A DNA stretch of 64,000 nt from JBBDMU01 sp040905685 (GTDB lineage Bacteria > Bacteroidota > Rhodothermia > Balneolales > Natronogracilivirgulaceae): the NCBI GenBank assembly GCA_040905685.1, contig JBBDRB010000083.1:1-64000 (forward strand). The letters are read 5' to 3'. The number at the start of each line of letters is the position of its first letter. The stretch's first letter is position 1. The position numbers and the translations under genes are program-made. This document shows positions 16,469-26,290 of the stretch, piece by piece. The notes below the pieces were generated by a model that saw nothing but the letters and a program-made list of their open reading frames with translations, had not been told where the DNA came from and searched no databases.

Positions 16469-16948
16469 TTATAATGATGTGGATTTAATCAAACCCAATA
16501 ATTCCTCTGCGTGATTTTCTGCGTTCACCTTATCGATTATGCCCAGTACGGTTCCGTCCGTGTCAAAAAAAAATGCAGAACGTGACGGTGCACGGAACGT
16601 TTTGCCATACATTTTCTTCTCCACTATGGAATCCGTAGCCGCAGCGAAAGCGTAACCGGGATCGGAGGCCAGCGTATAGCTGATGCTTAATTTGTGAGCA
16701 TAATTTTTATGTGAACGACAAGTATCTTTACTAATTGCCACTACATTGCAATCCAGCTTCTCAAAATCAGCGGCGTAAGCCGCCAGGCTCCTGTTTTGTT
16801 TGTCGCAATTGCCCGTGTTATTTTTCATGTATACAGAGACCACGGTTTTGCGGTTAAGCATATCGCTGAAAGGCATTTCCTCGTCATGGCCGTCTTTGCA
16901 AACGGTGAGGGTCAAATCGGTATTTATTTTTTGTCCGATGGATATCAT
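16469..16948 (-). CDS. peroxiredoxin (AhpC/TSA, Bcp-like)
   Basis: A 159-residue thioredoxin-fold peroxidase. The expected peroxidatic cysteine is Cys48 in the motif YMKNNTGNCDKQN, which aligns with the YPKDNTPGCT motif of Bcp; the usual Pro before it is replaced. The catalytic Arg region is RAPSRSAFFFD. Later cysteines (around 60 and 78) could resolve the disulfide. The sequence is divergent, so peroxide reduction is probable rather than sure. It sits between the Nudix gene and topA, all on the minus strand. Confidence 0.75.
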   Translation of the reverse strand: MISIGQKINTDLTLTVCKDGHDEEMPFSDMLNRKTVVSVYMKNNTGNCDKQNRSLAAYAADFEKLDCNVVAISKDTCRSHKNYAHKLSISYTLASDPGYAFAAATDSIVEKKMYGKTFRAPSRSAFFFDTDGTVLGIIDKVNAENHAEELLGLIKSTSL

Positions 16949-17013
16949 GAGACCTTAAAATTAATTTCGTTAAGATTACGAAGTTTCAACCAGTTTTGCG
17001 AATGTGTAAAGAA

Positions 17014-17577
17014 TTAACTTTTCTTTAGCCACTGGGGTTTAATCAGACCAAGTTTGGCCACGGCGGCAACGACGAGCGAATGGTGGATGCCTCCGTCTTC
17101 CACATCCTTCAAAAAAGCCTTGCGGGGCCTTCGATGAACGGTCAGTTCTTCATGTGCATCGGGGTTGAGCGGGTCGGTTAGCCTGCAATCCTCGGCCAGG
17201 AACAGATGGCACCAGTTATTCATAATAGCCGGGTTGGCGCTTACCTTGCCGAGACGGGTCCATTTACTGGAAGTATAGCCCGTCTCCTCGGATAATTCTC
17301 TCTTGGCCGCATCCAGCGGCCGGTCATCCGAAGGGTCAATGACCCCGCCGGGTATTTCCAGTGTCAGCTTTTCAATACCATGGCGATACTGCCTTACCAG
17401 GATAACTTCGTCCTGGGGTGTAACGGCCAGCACGTTGGTCCAGTCCGGCGCATCGATTACAAAAAAATCACCCCGTATACCCGTATCTTGTGATTGGGCT
17501 TCGTTCCTGTATACATTATATACAGGCGTTTCATATTCCATTTTTTTAGAAGTAACGGTCCAGACTTTAAGTTTCAT
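17014..17577 (-). CDS. Nudix hydrolase (ADP-ribose pyrophosphatase-like)
   Basis: A 187-residue Nudix protein. The Nudix box runs from GGVIDPSDDRPLDAAK through RELSEETGY, with the metal-binding RExxEE core intact and a slightly altered spacing before it. The strand VLVRQYRHG-like segment (VILVRQYRHGIEKL) preceding the box is typical of ADP-ribose and related nucleotide-sugar pyrophosphatases. The start codon is only 21 bases from the divergent AMP nucleosidase start, so the two may share control. Both act on adenine nucleotides if the substrate guess is right. Confidence 0.88.
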   Translation of the reverse strand: MKLKVWTVTSKKMEYETPVYNVYRNEAQSQDTGIRGDFFVIDAPDWTNVLAVTPQDEVILVRQYRHGIEKLTLEIPGGVIDPSDDRPLDAAKRELSEETGYTSSKWTRLGKVSANPAIMNNWCHLFLAEDCRLTDPLNPDAHEELTVHRRPRKAFLKDVEDGGIHHSLVVAAVAKLGLIKPQWLKKS

Positions 17578-17598
17578 AAATGCACACAGTAATTACGG

Positions 17599-18774
17599 AT
17601 GATATCCATGAGCCAGATATTTGAGCTGAAAAACGAAACAGGCACAAACAGCCGGATGGTAAAGGACCAACTTAATAAAGCCTGCGGATTAATGGAGTCC
17701 ATTTATGGTTCCGGTCATTACCCCAAACTGGAAATTGAGCGCTCATGGTCAGAACATAATCCGGTTATATCCGGCGAATTTGCCCAACCCAGAGTATTCC
17801 GGTGGTATCTGATGCGGGAGCTGGGCAAGCTGGCCAGGCGCGGAGCCCGGATAAAAATCTCTCCCTCCCGGGAACGCATACCCTTTAATGACCCGGCCTT
17901 GCTGGATAGCCTGGATGAGCTTCAGTGGGATTTTACCCAGAAAAAGCTGTTCCTGTTCCCGGCCGAGCGGGTCGATCTCTCCCTGGACCGCCTTGAACAC
18001 TATACCGGCACCAAAGCCCAGGATTTTCAGCGTTATATTCTGTTTACCAATTATGATATGCACGTGGAGGTCTTTAAAGAAAAATTTCCCGGTTGCAAGC
18101 AGCCGGACCGGACCGTGCAGATGCCCGCCTACCACCATAAAATGGAGGATAACAGTGGGATCACACTGATAAACATGGGTATAGGACCATCCAACGCCAA
18201 AACCATTACCGACCATATTGCCGTATTGAGGCCCGATCTGATGATCATGGTCGGTCATTGCGGAGGGCTCCGGAATCATCAGGAAATCGGTGATTTTGTT
18301 TTGGCTTCGGGCTATATGCGGGGGGACGGCGTATTGGATAACCTCTTGCCCGTCAATGTTCCGGTGACGCCGAATAACCTGCTGAACATTAATCTCCAAA
18401 CCGTGCTGCAGGAGTATAACCTCAATTTCCGGATCGGGACGGTGTATACGACGGCGAACAGGAACTGGGAGTTCGCCCGTAAATTTACCGTCAACGAAAT
18501 TCACATGAGCCGCAGTTTAGCCGTAGACATGGAATCGGCTACGGTGGCCACCAATGGTTTTCGTTACCGCATACCGCATGCTACCCTGCTGTGCATCAGT
18601 GACAAGCCGCTGCACGGCAAACCCAAATTGAATATCGAAGCCCAAAAATTTTATCAAAACTCAAAGGAGAAACACCTGGAGACGGTCATTAAAGCCATCA
18701 ATCAGTGTAAGGTATCGTTTCCCGGCGGTCTTCCCAATTCCAGCATCCGGGCCTTTAACGAGCCGCTGATGTGA
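17599..18774 (+). CDS. amn: AMP nucleosidase
   Basis: A 391-residue enzyme that splits AMP into adenine and ribose 5-phosphate. The C-terminal nucleoside phosphorylase-like domain (about 165-370) has blocks close to E. coli Amn: VQMPAYHHK, GIGPSNAKTITDH, RPDLMIMVGHCGGLRN and the catalytic region AVDMESATVATNG. The N-terminal AMN-specific domain is shorter than in E. coli (total 484). ATG at 17599 or 17608 are both possible. It diverges from the Nudix gene and converges on recJ with a 4-base gap. Confidence 0.92.
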   Translation: MISMSQIFELKNETGTNSRMVKDQLNKACGLMESIYGSGHYPKLEIERSWSEHNPVISGEFAQPRVFRWYLMRELGKLARRGARIKISPSRERIPFNDPALLDSLDELQWDFTQKKLFLFPAERVDLSLDRLEHYTGTKAQDFQRYILFTNYDMHVEVFKEKFPGCKQPDRTVQMPAYHHKMEDNSGITLINMGIGPSNAKTITDHIAVLRPDLMIMVGHCGGLRNHQEIGDFVLASGYMRGDGVLDNLLPVNVPVTPNNLLNINLQTVLQEYNLNFRIGTVYTTANRNWEFARKFTVNEIHMSRSLAVDMESATVATNGFRYRIPHATLLCISDKPLHGKPKLNIEAQKFYQNSKEKHLETVIKAINQCKVSFPGGLPNSSIRAFNEPLM

Positions 18775-18778
18775 CGGT

Positions 18779-20500
18779 TTAATCCCCGATGCGGATATCC
18801 TTGATCCGGATCTGGAGCTTGGTCTGGTTGCGCCAGGTATTTTCTTCCAGGGCATAGGCCATGCTTAATTCCCCGTTATGGGTGGCATTCAGGACGGGAA
18901 GATATTCATGCATATTGAAGGCGATGGCGTCAAAGGCCCCCGAGCCGTTCTGGGCCAGGCGCATTTTCAGGTGGCCTTTACCCACGACCGTAGCTTTGCC
19001 GACAAGGTTCAATCCCTTGCTGACGAATAACGGAGCCATATTGGACGGGCCATAGGGCTCGAATTGTTTCATGATCTTCCAGAACCCGGTGTCGATATCT
19101 TTAAAATCAAGTTCGGTATCAATGGTAAGCTCACGCTCAAAATCCTCCCGGCTTAACAGCTCCCCGGCAATCCCGTTAAACCGTTCCCGGAAAGCTTCCA
19201 GATGCTCTTCCTCTATGGTGAGTCCGGCGGCATATTCATGCCCTCCGAATTTAACCAGCAGGTCTTCACATTCTTTCAGGGCATTGTAAATATTGAAGCC
19301 CCTGATGCTCCGCGCCGACCCTTTGACCTGTCCGTCTACCGTGCTGAGCATGATGGTGGGCCGGCCGTAGCGCTCGACCAGCCGGGAGGCCACGATGCCT
19401 ATAACGCCCAGGTGCCATTCCGGGTCGTGCAGGATCAGGGTGGACATCTCTTCCTCATTGAAATGTTCATCCAGAAAAGCCGTAGCCTCTTCCATGGTTT
19501 GAGAGTCGGTCTTGCGGCGACGTATGTTAATGGCTTCAAGCCCCTTGGCACCTCTGACGGCATCGTCCATGTTGCCGGCTATCATCAGTTCAACGGCTGC
19601 TCCGGCATCCCCCATCCGGCCGGCCGCATTGATGCGCGGACCAATGGAAAAAACAATCTGGGTAGTGGTTATGGTTTTGGGATTCAGCCTGATCAGTTCG
19701 ATGAGGGCTTTAATCCCCGGCCGGGGCTGGGTTCTTATCAGCCTCAGACCTTCCCGCATTAATATGCGGTTTTCCCCATTAATGGGAACGATATCGGAGG
19801 CAATGGATATGGCTACCAGATCCAGATATTTATAAGCTACCGTTTCCGCCAGGCCTAGCTTTGTAATGACCGCCTGAATAAGCTTGAATCCGACTCCGGC
19901 TCCCGATAATCCCTTAAAGGGGTAGCGGCAATCCAGGCGCTTAGGATCCAGTACCGCGATGGCGTCAGGCAGGATCTCCCCCGCGTTGTGATGATCGCAG
20001 ATAATCAAATCAATACCCATTTCCCGGGCGTAGCCGGCTTCCTCAATGGCCGTAATGCCACAATCAACGGAAACGATCAGTCCGGCATTTTTTTCGTTGG
20101 CAAAGTCTATTCCCTCCCTGTTGATCCCATACCCTTCTTTAAAACGATGAGGGATATAAAAGTGGACATTGAGGCCAAATTCCTTCAGGAAGGCATACAT
20201 GACGGCCGTGGCCGTAGTACCGTCTACGTCATAGTCCCCATAGATAACGACGGTTTCCTGCTCCCTGACGGCGCTGGCCAGCCGCACGGCGGCTTTATCC
20301 ATATCCTTCATCAGGAAGGGATCGTGAAGGGCCGACAGGCTGGCCCGGAAAAAGGATTTGGCTACATCATAATTATCGATCCCGCGTAAAGCCAGAAGCT
20401 TGCCTATGGTGTCGTTCACCCCCAGCTGTTCACGCAGGCGGGATACTGTTTCTTCATCCGGTTGTGCATATATCCAGCGGAGTGACATTTGACCCTTCAA
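18779..20500 (-). CDS. recJ: single-strand DNA exonuclease RecJ
   Basis: A 573-residue 5'-3' single-strand DNA exonuclease of recombination and mismatch repair. The DHH-domain metal motifs are GDYDVDG (88-94), VSVDCGI (144-150) and CDHH (168-171). The DHHA1 part has the LKFGGHEYAAG-like motif (VKFGGHEYAAGLTIE), and the C-terminal OB domain ends the protein. ATG at 20500 or at 20488 (MSLRW) could be used. The length is normal. dapA is the next gene upstream on the same strand, 128 bases away. Confidence 0.95.
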   Translation of the reverse strand: MKGQMSLRWIYAQPDEETVSRLREQLGVNDTIGKLLALRGIDNYDVAKSFFRASLSALHDPFLMKDMDKAAVRLASAVREQETVVIYGDYDVDGTTATAVMYAFLKEFGLNVHFYIPHRFKEGYGINREGIDFANEKNAGLIVSVDCGITAIEEAGYAREMGIDLIICDHHNAGEILPDAIAVLDPKRLDCRYPFKGLSGAGVGFKLIQAVITKLGLAETVAYKYLDLVAISIASDIVPINGENRILMREGLRLIRTQPRPGIKALIELIRLNPKTITTTQIVFSIGPRINAAGRMGDAGAAVELMIAGNMDDAVRGAKGLEAINIRRRKTDSQTMEEATAFLDEHFNEEEMSTLILHDPEWHLGVIGIVASRLVERYGRPTIMLSTVDGQVKGSARSIRGFNIYNALKECEDLLVKFGGHEYAAGLTIEEEHLEAFRERFNGIAGELLSREDFERELTIDTELDFKDIDTGFWKIMKQFEPYGPSNMAPLFVSKGLNLVGKATVVGKGHLKMRLAQNGSGAFDAIAFNMHEYLPVLNATHNGELSMAYALEENTWRNQTKLQIRIKDIRIGD

Positions 20501-20628
20501 AATTTTAACCGGAAAAAAAAGTAAAAAATCACGATCCGGAAGCGTATTGTTTGACTGAAGTTATTAAAGTCTTTTAAGAATTCACAACGGAAGGTGTATT
20601 TATCCGGAGAAAAATGAAGTGGTTTTTA

Positions 20629-21531
20629 TCAGGTCGCGGCCTGAACGTCCAGGCCGATATCAGACAGGATCATTTTTAGCCGGGGGATGTATTTTTCATC
20701 CATGGGCACCAGGGGTAAACGCAGGGTATTTTTCATCCGGCCCATTAAAGACAAGGCCGCTTTCACAGCCACAGGGTTGCTTTCCCAGAAATTAGCCCGC
20801 AGCAGGGGCAGCAGCAAATAATGATAATGCCGGCCTTTCGAAAAATCTCCGTCAAGGCAGGCGTCCACATATGTTTTCATCAGATCAGGCGCTTCGTTGG
20901 CCGCCACCGAAATAACGCCATGCCCGCCGCTGGCAATAGTGGGCAACGTCATAGCGTCGTCACCGGCCAGTACCGTAAAGCCTTCCGGTACGCTGGCAAG
21001 TATGTCCATAATCTGATTGATATCGCCGCTGGCTTCTTTAGCCGCTGCAATATTGGGATGACCGGACAGGGTGGCTATGGTATCCGGATCGATATTGACG
21101 GATGCCCGTCCGGGAACGTTATAAAGAATGCCCGGCAGGCTTACCGAATCGGCAATGGCACGAAAATGAGCGGAAAGTCCGCGTTGGGAAGGTTTGTTGT
21201 AATAGGGCGCCACCAGCAGGATCCCATCGGAGCCCAGCTTTTCGGCCACCAGGGAACGCTCAATGGATTTAACTGTGGAATTGGTGCCCGTGCCGGCTAT
21301 GACGCCGCATCGACCCCGCGCCATTTCAACGGCTTTGGAAAGCAGGTACTCAAATTCATCATCCCGGATCGTCGGACTCTCCCCTGTTGTTCCGCAAACC
21401 ACAAGATGATCGACCCCGCCTTCTATTTGATAATCAAGGTGAGCCTCATAAGCCTTCCGGTCAATTTCAAGATTTTCATCCATGGGGGTGACCAGCGCAA
21501 CCGACAAACCATTAAATTTGTGAAGAGCCAT
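20629..21531 (-). CDS. dapA: 4-hydroxy-tetrahydrodipicolinate synthase
   Basis: A 300-residue class I aldolase that condenses pyruvate with aspartate semialdehyde, the first committed step to diaminopimelate and lysine. It has GTTGES (47-52), Tyr137 in LYNVPGR and the Schiff-base Lys165 in AAAKEASGD. A normal length and a clear ATG start. It is divergent from fadI across a 188-base spacer and is not in a dap operon here. Confidence 0.94.
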   Translation of the reverse strand: MALHKFNGLSVALVTPMDENLEIDRKAYEAHLDYQIEGGVDHLVVCGTTGESPTIRDDEFEYLLSKAVEMARGRCGVIAGTGTNSTVKSIERSLVAEKLGSDGILLVAPYYNKPSQRGLSAHFRAIADSVSLPGILYNVPGRASVNIDPDTIATLSGHPNIAAAKEASGDINQIMDILASVPEGFTVLAGDDAMTLPTIASGGHGVISVAANEAPDLMKTYVDACLDGDFSKGRHYHYLLLPLLRANFWESNPVAVKAALSLMGRMKNTLRLPLVPMDEKYIPRLKMILSDIGLDVQAAT

Positions 21532-21689
21532 TAGGATTGTATTGTTTTAGGATCTGAGAGAAGATAAGAATTGCTGTGCGAATAGTGAACTGTTTTCGAC
21601 AGCCGTTGGCAAATAGGCCGGAATTTAATTAAAATATTAGAATCTATTTGCTTTATCCATTTCCATAATCCATCTTTCTCATTGAATTA

Positions 21690-21712
21690 AAACTGTTTAC
21701 AATAATCAGTTT
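21690..21712. promoter_or_regulatory. inverted repeat just upstream of fadI
   Basis: AAACTG (21690-21695) and CAGTTT (21707-21712) form a perfect 6-bp inverted repeat with an 11-base spacer, ending eight bases before the fadI ATG. In this place it could be an operator for a fatty-acid regulator or a 5' hairpin. The sequence is short and AT-rich, so chance is possible. Confidence 0.25.
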
Positions 21713-21719
21713 ATTTTTT

Positions 21720-23012
21720 ATGGCAAAACAAAAATTTGGTCGGCGGGTGGTTTTGGTTGACGGCTGCCGGCTACCTTTCCAGCGTTCAGGCACCGGATAC
21801 AAAGATCTCTTATCCTATGATCTGGCGCGCGAAGTTTTAAAGGGGCTGATTCAGAAAACCGAATTCGATCCCGAACAAATAGACCGCATCATTCTGGGGA
21901 CGGTCATTCAGGAGGTTAAAACAGGCAATGTTGCCCGTGATGCATCCCTGGCTGCAGGGTTTCCCAACCATATTCCGGCCAATACGGTAACCATGGCCTG
22001 CATATCCTCCAACCAGGCCATCACCAGCGGCATCGAAGCCATCCAAACCGGTCATGCCGATGTGGTGGTTGCCGGTGGAACGGAGACCATGAGTGATGTT
22101 CCCATCCGTCTAAGCCGGAAAGTCCGCCAAAAACTGCTCGAGTCGCGCAAATCCAAAAATCCCCTGGACTACCTGAAGCTGCTGAAGGGGCTTCGGCCGG
22201 CGGACATCAAACCGGAAATACCGGAAGTGGCTGAATATTCTACCGGGGAAACCATGGGCGAGAGCTGCGATAAAATGGCGGCCATATTCGGGATCAGCCG
22301 CAGGGAACAGGATGCCTTCGCCCTTCGATCCCATCAGTGTGCGGAAAAAGCCCGGCGCGACAACCTGTTTGATGACGAACTAATACCTGCCGTGATCCCC
22401 CCGGATTTCGAACCCGTCACCTCCGATAACGGGATTCGCGCCGATTCCACGATGGAAAAACTGGAGAAGCTCAGGCCGGCTTTTATAAAAACGCATGGAA
22501 CCATAACGGCCGGTAATGCATCGTTTTTATCGGACGGAGCCTCCGCTGTTTTGATCATGGCTGAGGAAAAAGCCGAACTGCTCGGCCTGCAGCCAAAAGC
22601 CTGGTTAACCCATTATTGTTACGTGGCCCAGGATCCCACAGAAGAACTGCTGCTTGGTCCGGCCTATGCCATTCCGCGGGTGCTCGACGCCGCCGGACTG
22701 ACGCTGTCGGATATCAGCGTGTTTGAGCTTCATGAAGCGTTTGCCGGCCAGGTCCTGTCTGTACTCGAAGCCCTCAATTCCGTTAGCTTTGCCAAAAACC
22801 ATTTGGGAAGAAAGAGTAAGGTTGGAGAGATCCCCATGGATAAGCTCAACACCCTGGGCGGTTCGCTTTCCCTGGGTCACCCGTTCGGGGCCACCGGGGC
22901 ACGGCTCGTGACCACGGCGGCCAACCGGCTTAAACGCGAAAAAGGAAAATATGCCCTGGTTTCCGCCTGTGCAGCCGGAGGATTGGGGCATGCTATGCTG
23001 CTGGAACGCTAA
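21720..23012 (+). CDS. fadI: 3-ketoacyl-CoA thiolase
   Basis: A 430-residue thiolase that performs the last step of fatty-acid beta-oxidation, releasing acetyl-CoA. The acyl-accepting Cys94 lies in TMACISSNQA. The C-terminal catalytic motifs are GHPFGATGAR and the cysteine of SACAAGGLG. Length and the extended loop around 140-175 match the FadI/trifunctional beta type (E. coli FadI 436). fadJ begins 12 bases after its stop, the same order as E. coli fadI-fadJ, so the two form the multienzyme complex. Confidence 0.94.
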   Translation: MAKQKFGRRVVLVDGCRLPFQRSGTGYKDLLSYDLAREVLKGLIQKTEFDPEQIDRIILGTVIQEVKTGNVARDASLAAGFPNHIPANTVTMACISSNQAITSGIEAIQTGHADVVVAGGTETMSDVPIRLSRKVRQKLLESRKSKNPLDYLKLLKGLRPADIKPEIPEVAEYSTGETMGESCDKMAAIFGISRREQDAFALRSHQCAEKARRDNLFDDELIPAVIPPDFEPVTSDNGIRADSTMEKLEKLRPAFIKTHGTITAGNASFLSDGASAVLIMAEEKAELLGLQPKAWLTHYCYVAQDPTEELLLGPAYAIPRVLDAAGLTLSDISVFELHEAFAGQVLSVLEALNSVSFAKNHLGRKSKVGEIPMDKLNTLGGSLSLGHPFGATGARLVTTAANRLKREKGKYALVSACAAGGLGHAMLLER

Positions 23013-23024
23013 CTGTGTATATTT

Positions 23025-25148
23025 ATGAAAACGATTAAGATCAAGAAAGTAGGCGACCTTGCTTTAATTACACTGGATCAGCCGAAAAGCAAGGTAAACA
23101 CCCTGACAACCGATATGCTGAGTGAATTTGAACAGGGGATGAAAGATCTTGAAAAAGATACCAGGATCAGGGCGGTCGTCCTGCTTAGCGGCAAACAGGA
23201 TAATTTTATAGCCGGAGCGGATCTCAGGCTCATCCGGGCTATGAAAAAAGGCGATGCCGGACAGTTCAGCCGGGAGGGTAACAGGCTGCTGTCCTGGATT
23301 GCCGCCTTTCCGAAACCGGTCGTGGCCGCCATCCACGGAGCCTGTCTCGGCGGCGGACTCGAGGTGGCTTTGGCCTGTCATTACCGGATCGCTACCGATG
23401 ACCCCAAAACCAAATTGGCCTTGCCGGAAGTGAAGCTGGGGCTTCTGCCGGCGGCCGGCGGAACGCAGAGGCTGCCCAGGCTGATCGGCATCCCCGGTGC
23501 ACTGGATATGATGCTGACCGGAAAAAACCTGCATGCGCGACAGGCTAAAAAAAATGGGCTTGTCGATGAGGTCATCTACCCAAAGGGGTTGGTTGAAGCG
23601 GCCAAAACCATAGCCGCGCGGATGGCCGCCGGCCGGCAGGAGGCCAGGAAAAGCCCGTTAAATTTTAAGGATGCCTTGCTGGAAAAAACGGCTGCCGGCC
23701 GGCGGCTGATCTACGGCCAGGCGCGGAAAAAAGTTCAGGGTGAGACCCACGGCAATTACCCGGCCCCCTTAAAGATCATAGAAAGCGTTCGCATTGGCAT
23801 GGAAAAGGGAATGGAGGCCGGTCTGGAAGCGGAATCCGGCTTTTTCGATGAGCTGATCTTTACTTCCGAATCCAGGATGCTGGTCAACCTGTTTTTTGCC
23901 ATGCAGGACGCAAAAAAGAACCCTTATCCTGCCAAAGTCCGGCCTGTCCATACCGTGGGTGTACTCGGGGCAGGGCTGATGGGCAGTGGAATCACCGAGG
24001 TTTCCGTACAGGCCGGCTATTCGGTTTTATTAAAGGACCGTGATCTCGTTTCCGCCGGTAATGGCCTGCAGCGGCTGTGGAGTAACTATGAAAAAAAAGT
24101 CTCCCGAAAAATAATCTCCCCTTTTGACAGAGACCGTGAGATGGGCATGATCACTCCGGTAGATGATTTTTTGATGTTTAAAAAAGCGGATCTGGTCATT
24201 GAGGCCGTCTTTGAAGACCTGAAATTAAAGCAGGCCATGCTGGCCGAGGTGGAAAAGAAAACACCGGATCATTGCATTTTTGCCTCCAACACCTCATCGC
24301 TGCCGATTTCGGATATCGCAAAAAAAGCAAAACGTCCGGCTAATGTTCTGGGAATGCATTATTTTTCTCCCGTTCAGAAAATGCCGTTGCTGGAGATTGT
24401 CAGGACAAAGAAGACGTCCGATCAGGCCATCGCTACAGCTTACGAAGCCGGAGTGAAACAGGGCAAGACCATAATCGTTGTGTCGGACGGACCCGGTTTT
24501 TACACCACCCGGATCCTGGCCCCTTATATGAATGAAACCATGAAATTGCTGGAAGAGGGCATAGGAACCGCAGATCTCGATCACTATATGAAAGCATTCG
24601 GGTTTCCGGTCGGACCGGCCGCCCTGATGGATGAAGTCGGCCTGGATGTATGTGCCCATGTTTCGGAGATCATGGCAGAGGTCTTTACCAAACGAAAGCA
24701 GAAACCGAGCACCTCGGTTCAAACCCTGCTGGATGCCGGATACAAGGGCCGTAAAAACAAAAAGGGTTTTTATCTATACGGAAACGGGCTGTTCAACAAG
24801 AAAAAGGAAGTAAACGAAGACGTCTATCAATACATTGGAGGGAAGACACGCAAAGAATTTGAGGCCGGAGAGGTGCAGGAGCGAATGGCCCTTTCCATGG
24901 TAAACGAAGCGGCCCATTGCCTGCAGGAAGGCATAATCGGCAGCGCCCGTGACGCCGATTCCGGAGCGGTGTTCGGTTTGGGATTCCCGCCGTTCCGCGG
25001 CGGACCTTTCCGGTATATTGACCATGAAGGTCCGGGCTCCATACTCGAAAAGCTGAAGGCATACGAGCAGGCCCACGGAGCGCGGTTCTCTCCGGCCCAA
25101 ATCCTGAAGGACTATGGCAGGAAAAATAGAAAGTTTTATACGGATTGA
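23025..25148 (+). CDS. fadJ: multifunctional beta-oxidation protein (hydratase / dehydrogenase)
   Basis: A 707-residue two-enzyme protein. The N-terminal enoyl-CoA hydratase part (about 1-190) keeps both catalytic glutamates, Glu113 (GGGLEVA) and Glu135 (LPEVKLG). The 3-hydroxyacyl-CoA dehydrogenase part has the NAD site GVLGAGLMGSG (312-322), the catalytic region GMHYFSPVQKMPLLE and a C-terminal repeat of the 3HCDH domain. Size matches E. coli FadJ (714). It partners with the upstream thiolase. Confidence 0.95.
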   Translation: MKTIKIKKVGDLALITLDQPKSKVNTLTTDMLSEFEQGMKDLEKDTRIRAVVLLSGKQDNFIAGADLRLIRAMKKGDAGQFSREGNRLLSWIAAFPKPVVAAIHGACLGGGLEVALACHYRIATDDPKTKLALPEVKLGLLPAAGGTQRLPRLIGIPGALDMMLTGKNLHARQAKKNGLVDEVIYPKGLVEAAKTIAARMAAGRQEARKSPLNFKDALLEKTAAGRRLIYGQARKKVQGETHGNYPAPLKIIESVRIGMEKGMEAGLEAESGFFDELIFTSESRMLVNLFFAMQDAKKNPYPAKVRPVHTVGVLGAGLMGSGITEVSVQAGYSVLLKDRDLVSAGNGLQRLWSNYEKKVSRKIISPFDRDREMGMITPVDDFLMFKKADLVIEAVFEDLKLKQAMLAEVEKKTPDHCIFASNTSSLPISDIAKKAKRPANVLGMHYFSPVQKMPLLEIVRTKKTSDQAIATAYEAGVKQGKTIIVVSDGPGFYTTRILAPYMNETMKLLEEGIGTADLDHYMKAFGFPVGPAALMDEVGLDVCAHVSEIMAEVFTKRKQKPSTSVQTLLDAGYKGRKNKKGFYLYGNGLFNKKKEVNEDVYQYIGGKTRKEFEAGEVQERMALSMVNEAAHCLQEGIIGSARDADSGAVFGLGFPPFRGGPFRYIDHEGPGSILEKLKAYEQAHGARFSPAQILKDYGRKNRKFYTD

Positions 25149-25258
25149 CCCTGAATGCGTTTCTGCCATCCCTTATTTACCCATTGATGAGATGACGGTT
25201 TAATCGTATACTTTGGCAAATCATGTTATTTGTCATCGAAAATGAAGCAGTTACTTAT

Positions 25259-26254
25259 ATGGAGTATCGCAAACTCGGAGCATCCGATCTTGAAGTTTCG
25301 GCCATAGCATTTGGTGCCTGGGCAGCCGGTGGCTGGATGTGGGGAGGCAGCAACCGCGCCGAATCGGTCGGGGCTATCCGGGCGGCCTATGATCAGGGAA
25401 TGACCACCATTGATACGGCCCCGGTTTACGGACAGGGCAGCAGTGAGGAGATCGTGGGAGAAGCCATCAAAGGCATTCCGCGGGATAACGTGCAGGTGTT
25501 GACAAAATATGGGATGCGCTGGGATACAACCAGGGGAGAGTTCGCTTTTAAAAGCCGGGACAACCACGGCAACGAAATTGACCTGCACCGCTATTCCGGC
25601 AGGGAAAGCATAATCCGGGAATGTGAAGATAGCCTGGTTCGTCTGGATACGGATTATATTGACCTGTACCAGATACACTGGCCTGATCTGACGACGCCAA
25701 TCGAAGAAACCATGAGCGCGGTGGCTCAGCTCATGGAAGAAGGCAAGGTTCGCTATGCAGGAGTATGCAATTATAATGCGGAGCAGATGCAAGAGGCTGA
25801 AAAATATGTGCCATTGGTATCCAATCAGGTGCCCTACAGCATGGTCAAGCGGAACATCGAAGCCAGCCTGGTCCCCTGGTGCATAGAGCATGGAAAATCT
25901 ATTCTGGCCTACAGTCCGCTTGAGCGCGGACTGCTGACGGGGAAAATGCAGCCCGGCTATCAATTCCGCGACGGGGACCACCGCGCCAGGCTGCATTATT
26001 TCCGGGATGAGAACCTGAAACGGACGCGGGGTTTTCTGGATACGATCAGACCGCTGGCTGATGCAAAAAAGGCAACCCTTTCCCAGCTGGTGCTTCGCTG
26101 GACCCTCGAACAGCCGGGCATTACCATAGTCCTTGCCGGAGCACGCAATGCCGGACAGGCTGTTCAAAACGCGCAGGCATCCAGCGTACAGCTGACCGGA
26201 GACGAAACGGATTACATAACCGGGGAATTAAATAAGCTGTCTCTGGTTAAGTAG
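25259..26254 (+). CDS. aldo/keto reductase
   Basis: A 331-residue NADPH-dependent oxidoreductase with a TIM-barrel fold. The catalytic tetrad is complete: Asp52, Tyr57, Lys83 and His140. The ATG at 25259 (MEYRKLG) is the family start; an upstream ATG at 25223 would add 12 unusual residues. The form with IDTAPVYGQGSSEEIVG and YSPLERGLLTGK is like the general-stress AKR11-type enzymes. The substrate cannot be told. It stands alone between fadJ and priA. Confidence 0.9.
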   Translation: MEYRKLGASDLEVSAIAFGAWAAGGWMWGGSNRAESVGAIRAAYDQGMTTIDTAPVYGQGSSEEIVGEAIKGIPRDNVQVLTKYGMRWDTTRGEFAFKSRDNHGNEIDLHRYSGRESIIRECEDSLVRLDTDYIDLYQIHWPDLTTPIEETMSAVAQLMEEGKVRYAGVCNYNAEQMQEAEKYVPLVSNQVPYSMVKRNIEASLVPWCIEHGKSILAYSPLERGLLTGKMQPGYQFRDGDHRARLHYFRDENLKRTRGFLDTIRPLADAKKATLSQLVLRWTLEQPGITIVLAGARNAGQAVQNAQASSVQLTGDETDYITGELNKLSLVK

Positions 26255-26290
26255 AGGTGCAGCATTACCAGATCATCTAATTCCCAACCC

